DNA of 46,011 nucleotides from the NCBI RefSeq assembly GCF_000467855.2, contig NZ_KI259241.1:78369-124379 (forward strand), written 5' to 3'. Below are positions 42,213 to 46,011 of this stretch, one piece after another. Positions within the stretch are counted from its first letter, which is position 1; every line of letters begins with the position of its first letter. This DNA comes from Porphyromonas sp. oral taxon 278 str. W7784 (lineage in GTDB: Bacteria > Bacteroidota > Bacteroidia > Bacteroidales > Porphyromonadaceae). Position numbers and translations under genes: made by a program. The notes under the pieces were generated by a model. It had not been told where the DNA came from and did no database searches. It worked only from the letters and a program-made list of their open reading frames with translations.

Positions 42213-44831
42213 CTAGATACGGAAAGAGGCCGTGACGACTAGCTCTCGGGGACGAAGAGGCACGGTGAAGCTCGACACCTCCGTAGCGGAGAGATGGGTC
42301 ACTCGGTAGGCTGTCTGTCCCCAGAGGTTCGCTATCCGTGCCGAGAGCTTGAGCCGCTTACTCACGGTCCATCGGGCATCTAGATCGCCGAAGAAACTAT
42401 GCTTGTAGTACCGTGGGCTGGTCTCATTCATCGAGTGGACGACCTGCATACTGAGGAGCCAAGCTCCACCTAGGGGCAGGGCAGCCTCCACGCTCTCTCG
42501 CAGGGAAAGGACAGGGTCAAGTCTCCTCAGAGGGTGATGTAGCCACATACTGCTTAGCTCGAAGGTGTAGGCCAGCTCCAGCGGTGCGAACCTATTGCAC
42601 GTCATCGTGAGGCTCGGCTGGACGAGGTCGCTCTGGATGGGATAGGTGCGCCGTGCCTGTGCGCTGAGGTAGCTGGTATGGCTGTACTTGAGCTCAGCAT
42701 GCAGGCTGAGACCGAGGGACGATCTCGTCCCGTCGACCGCCCCTGCTACGGAGAAGGTGCGCCTGTGGTGGGTGCTGTCGATGGGGATACTCTCCGCCCG
42801 ATCCGCACTAAAGGTATAGTCCCGATAGTAGCCACGGGTCGTCTGGAGGTAGCTCAGCTGTAGGTAAGCGAAGAAGAGCTCCAAGGGATCTCGGTAGGAG
42901 AGCCGTAGCGAGCCCGAGAGACGCTCCTGAGTGTAGAGTCGCTCGAGACTCTGGTAGTAGAGCCGATAGCCCCTACGTATCGGGCTCGGGCTGTAGTAGC
43001 TGTCGAGGTCGGGGCGCTGTGCATAGCTCCCACGTAGCCACAGCTCTCCCCGCTGGCCTATACCCTTCCTCAGGCTGATGAAGGGTGATACCGTCAGGCG
43101 GGTCGCCTCGTCATGGACAGCCCCGACGTGCAGTGCCTCCCGCTCTAGGGTCATGGGTGCGCCCGCCGAGAGGTAGAGTCCTCCGGTGCGGTAGGTGAAG
43201 GTAGCATCCAGCCCAAGGGCTAGGTCACGATAGGTCGAGGTGCTTGATAGGCTGACTTGGGGAGCGTCGTAGCTCCTCAGGTCTGCCGTAGCGCTGAGCC
43301 CCGTGCTGAGGGATGTAGAGCGCCCGAGGTGAAAGGTCGTCGAAGCCCGATGCGTCGAATGGAGCTGGGTGAGGCGCCTCCCCTCATAAAGCGGCTGGCG
43401 AGGTTTCGTGCCCTCCGTCCATTCCCCGCGGAGGGTCTCCCCAGCGGTGTAGCCACGGGTCGAGGAGACGAAGTCCAGTAGTGTCCCGCCGAGGCTCAGG
43501 GTCGTCTGGAGCGAAGCCTGTAGCCAGAGGGGCTCTTGGCGGAGCTGTAGGGCGTAGCGACGGCTATTGGAGCTCAGCCCCTCCTGCTCATCGGAGCGTC
43601 TACCGCCGAAGGTCAGTTCACCGAGGAGGTAGCGCTTGGGAGCATTGAGTTCGTAGCGAAGGGAGGCATTGTAGTAGTTCGGCCTCTGGGTGAGCTGGGA
43701 GGTCTCATAGAGGTCTAGGGGCGTGGTACCGAGGTAATGGTGCTCGCTCCCCGAGTGAAGACGTCGGCGATCATGGTAGCCAGAGACATTGAGCCGAAGG
43801 TCGCTGTAGGGGGTGAGCTTCTGTAGGTCGTTGAAGCCCCAGTTGACGCCTCGATCATCGAGATAGCGATGGATATCGAGCGGAGGGCTCTTAGGCGCAG
43901 AGGTCTCCAGCACGGTAGAGGGCAGGGCGACCTGTGGGAGCGAACTCGAAGCATCCATCTGCTGGACGAAGTCCCCCGAGAGGTCCACCCCGGTAGTATT
44001 CCCCTTGAGGGTCGTGATGAGTTGATTGGTGCGTCCCGCCTGCATCAGGAAGCTCTTCCCCTCCCAGAGGGGCGGGCACACACCTGCCCCCGCCATGAGT
44101 TCTCCGAAGGGTCTGAAGCGGGAGCCCTTGCTCAGGCGGATATTGAGTGCAGCCTGATCACTCACGACGAGTCCCTGTAGGATACGCTTGTGCTGATTGT
44201 GCTCGATGACCTCTACCTGGTCGACGGCCTCCACAGGGATGTTGCGTGAGGCCTGAGTATAGTTGCTCCCCAGAGGGTCTTGTCCCTCGATGTAGAACTT
44301 ATTGATCGCCTTGCCCTGATACTCTATACGCCCGTTCTCCTTGACCTCGATACCGGGGAGCCTCTTGATCACATCCTCGAGGTAGCGATCCTGCTTGCCA
44401 GCAAAGGCCTTGACACGGTAGAGGAGGGTATCGCCCCGTACGTTGATCGGGCGGGCCTTGATACGCACCTCCCGTATGGGTGTCGTCGAGGGCTGGAGGC
44501 GGATGGTGCAGGTGTCTCCTGGGAGTTCGGTGATACGTAGCTCCTGCTTCGTATAGCCCAGCAGGGCGAAGGTGAGGCGTACGTCTCGGGGCGAGAGGCT
44601 GAAGCGAGCTTCTCCCCGAGCGTCGCTCTGCGTGAAGGCCGTGCGCCGTCCTTCGCCGTCCCAGACGGAGCATAGGACATCGCCGATGGGCTTACCCGTC
44701 TCGGCGCTCACGATACGGGCTGTCACACGACGTCCCTCGGTCTGCCCCCACGCCACCGACCCTAGGGGAAGGAGGAAGAGGAGGGGCAGGAGCCACCAGA
44801 GCTGTCGGGCAGGACGGACGGGCTTTCTCAT
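42213..44831 (-). CDS. TonB-receptor-like outer-membrane protein (GLPGLI partner)
   Basis: The 872-residue protein has a signal peptide, a carboxypeptidase-regulatory-like domain (about 35-115, with ALLGYTKQELRI), a plug-like domain (about 120-220: DTLLYRVKAF, DVIKRLPGIEVKENGRIEYQGK, INKFYIEGQDPLG) and a long barrel ending ELVVTASFRI. It belongs to the group of outer-membrane barrels encoded beside GLPGLI proteins in Bacteroidota. No ligand is known for the group. The upstream GLPGLI gene ends 38 bases before it, so the two form one operon. Confidence 0.85.
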   Translation of the reverse strand: MRKPVRPARQLWWLLPLLFLLPLGSVAWGQTEGRRVTARIVSAETGKPIGDVLCSVWDGEGRRTAFTQSDARGEARFSLSPRDVRLTFALLGYTKQELRITELPGDTCTIRLQPSTTPIREVRIKARPINVRGDTLLYRVKAFAGKQDRYLEDVIKRLPGIEVKENGRIEYQGKAINKFYIEGQDPLGSNYTQASRNIPVEAVDQVEVIEHNQHKRILQGLVVSDQAALNIRLSKGSRFRPFGELMAGAGVCPPLWEGKSFLMQAGRTNQLITTLKGNTTGVDLSGDFVQQMDASSSLPQVALPSTVLETSAPKSPPLDIHRYLDDRGVNWGFNDLQKLTPYSDLRLNVSGYHDRRRLHSGSEHHYLGTTPLDLYETSQLTQRPNYYNASLRYELNAPKRYLLGELTFGGRRSDEQEGLSSNSRRYALQLRQEPLWLQASLQTTLSLGGTLLDFVSSTRGYTAGETLRGEWTEGTKPRQPLYEGRRLTQLHSTHRASTTFHLGRSTSLSTGLSATADLRSYDAPQVSLSSTSTYRDLALGLDATFTYRTGGLYLSAGAPMTLEREALHVGAVHDEATRLTVSPFISLRKGIGQRGELWLRGSYAQRPDLDSYYSPSPIRRGYRLYYQSLERLYTQERLSGSLRLSYRDPLELFFAYLQLSYLQTTRGYYRDYTFSADRAESIPIDSTHHRRTFSVAGAVDGTRSSLGLSLHAELKYSHTSYLSAQARRTYPIQSDLVQPSLTMTCNRFAPLELAYTFELSSMWLHHPLRRLDPVLSLRESVEAALPLGGAWLLSMQVVHSMNETSPRYYKHSFFGDLDARWTVSKRLKLSARIANLWGQTAYRVTHLSATEVSSFTVPLRPRELVVTASFRI

Positions 44832-44869
44832 GCGGGGGAGAGCGGTACGGGGCGGATGGGTGGGAGGTG

Positions 44870-45763
44870 CTACTCTAGTTCGATCGGGTTGTAGGGCTTC
44901 GGAGGACGCACGGGTTTCTTCCCCTGGACGGCGATCTGTGGGGAGGAGTAGCCTCCGGGGTTAGCCATATACCGACGGTTCGCCTCCTGTAGGCGCTCCC
45001 TCGTCGTCTTGAAGTACTCCTTTTCCTTCCGATAGATCATCTCTCCCGCTGGAGCTCGCTCGAAGCCCTGTAAGGTGAAGACATAGTCCCGATCTCGGTC
45101 ATATATACAGGCGATGAGTCCAGGTAGACCTCTGAACTTGTACGGCCCGTAGCTCAGGGGGATCTCCTCCGTGTACCAAGCTGTGTAGTCACGCCCACGG
45201 TAGTGCGTCTGAGCTCGGTGGCACACGTAGCCTGCGATGACACTATCCCCAGGGACGAGCTCCCACTGCTGGTGAGGGATAGGCTCCTCGTAGGTAAAGT
45301 AATCCAGCACGATACGATCGAAGCCTTCCACCTTCCCCTCCGTCTGCCGAAAGAGTAGATGATTCCCCGAGAGCGACCTCTTGCCAGCCGAGTAGTAGGC
45401 AGGGATGAAGTCCTCGGGGCGCAGACCTGCCTTCACCCCATGGTCTAGGATCGAGTCCGCCTGCCAGCTCCCATAGTCTAGGTAGCGCTGCGTGGTCTCT
45501 CCGACCTGCAGGAGCTGTATCCACTCATGCGAGGGGCTGGGCGTCTTGGCTAGGGGATGATACTCGATGCTGTAGTACACTCGGTAGAGGCAGGGCTCGA
45601 TGACCGCCTTAGCGATGGTGTCGGTCTTCATGGTCTTGGCTGCCTGGATCATGCTCCCGAGGATCGTGCTCGAGGTCTGAGCCTGTGCCTCCACCCTCAG
45701 CATGCCGAAGGAGAAGACAGAGAGAAGGAGGACTAAGTGTCGCAAGCGAATAGCTGTATCCAT
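44870..45763 (-). CDS. GLPGLI family protein
   Basis: The 297-residue protein is assigned from the motif that names the family, here FRGLPGLIACIYD (about residue 207), and the preceding pattern WYTEEIPLSYGPYKF. It starts with a signal peptide (MDTAIRLRHLVLLLSVFSFG...VEAQAQ). The longer frame from 45829 would add 22 residues before the signal and is unlikely. A central beta-rich domain includes VIAGYVCHRAQTHYRGRDY. The function of the family is unknown. Together with the downstream barrel it may handle a peptide or other envelope substrate. No clear TAnnTTTG promoter is seen; ATCCTTTG at 45827-45834 is the nearest. Confidence 0.88.
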   Translation of the reverse strand: MDTAIRLRHLVLLLSVFSFGMLRVEAQAQTSSTILGSMIQAAKTMKTDTIAKAVIEPCLYRVYYSIEYHPLAKTPSPSHEWIQLLQVGETTQRYLDYGSWQADSILDHGVKAGLRPEDFIPAYYSAGKRSLSGNHLLFRQTEGKVEGFDRIVLDYFTYEEPIPHQQWELVPGDSVIAGYVCHRAQTHYRGRDYTAWYTEEIPLSYGPYKFRGLPGLIACIYDRDRDYVFTLQGFERAPAGEMIYRKEKEYFKTTRERLQEANRRYMANPGGYSSPQIAVQGKKPVRPPKPYNPIELE

Positions 45764-45989
45764 ACGTTCGGTGAAGTGGAGTAATGAGCTAAGAGGAGAT
45801 CCCTTAGCTTCTTCTATGCAAGTGTACAAAGGATTCTCGAGAATCCCAAGCGAAGCCCCCCTGAGAGCCCCCTCCTCCCGAGGGTAAAAAGCGGGTACAC
45901 AGGCCCCTTGAACCGAGGCGGGGAAAACGGAGGGGTTTCTACGGAGCGAATATCCCCCTTTCTACACCTCTACTTATACCCCTAAAAAA

Positions 45990-46006
45990 CGACCTACGGT
46001 AGGTCG
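45990..46006. repeat. Dispersed palindromic intergenic repeat, copy D
   Basis: CGACCTACGGTAGGTCG is a perfect palindrome around a central G and is preceded by a six-A run. The window ends five bases later, so more of the element may lie outside. The rest of 45764-45989 holds no gene. Confidence 0.75.
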
Positions 46007-46011
46007 TCGAA

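Overview
The window looks like chromosome of a Bacteroidales bacterium, most likely Porphyromonas. Evidence: promoters carry the Bacteroidota -7 element TAnnTTTG (for example 95-102, 8315-8322, 11401-11408, 39920-39927); starts lack Shine-Dalgarno sequences; and there is a SusC/SusD (RagA/RagB-type) locus, a GLPGLI-family protein with its outer-membrane partner, and many short lipoproteins. The G+C-rich sequence would fit a higher-GC oral Porphyromonas, but I cannot name a species.

Left part (1-14.9 kb, all plus strand): housekeeping genes. These are dapA, a YigZ/IMPACT protein, a polysaccharide flippase, a SPOR lipoprotein, murB, a fused metallo-beta-lactamase-fold/LipB protein, a DUF2721 membrane protein with a long disordered tail, rsmE, and an oxaloacetate decarboxylase/pyruvate carboxylase B-type subunit. 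A compact three-gene set that reads as a phage-type lysis cassette follows (unimolecular spanin-like protein, T7-lysozyme-like amidase, two-helix holin-like protein). It has a palindrome-rich promoter and no phage structural genes nearby. dnaA comes next, with DnaA boxes upstream and a strong terminator.

Centre (14.9-25.6 kb): an array of eleven 22-bp direct repeats (15159-15400), iteron-like in form, separates dnaA from the convergently transcribed str-S10-spc ribosomal operon (rpsL, rpsG, fusA, rpsJ through rpsN, minus strand). This operon stops at a terminator directly after rpsN, so the usual rpsH-rplF and later spc/alpha genes are elsewhere.

Right part (26-46 kb): mostly cell-envelope functions. 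A six-gene minus-strand locus runs susC, susD, DUF4843 lipoprotein, PKD-like lipoprotein and two paralogous DUF5117/DUF5118 metalloproteases; it is probably for binding, importing and cleaving peptides or proteins. One of the two proteases has lost all three zinc ligands and is a predicted pseudoenzyme. Then come nhaA, a small beta-barrel protein, a TonB-receptor-like protein and a GLPGLI protein.

A family of palindromic intergenic repeats around the core CCTACNGTAGG occurs at four places (near 6, 8123, 39730 and 45990). No tRNA, rRNA, CRISPR array, transposase or integrase was recognised.
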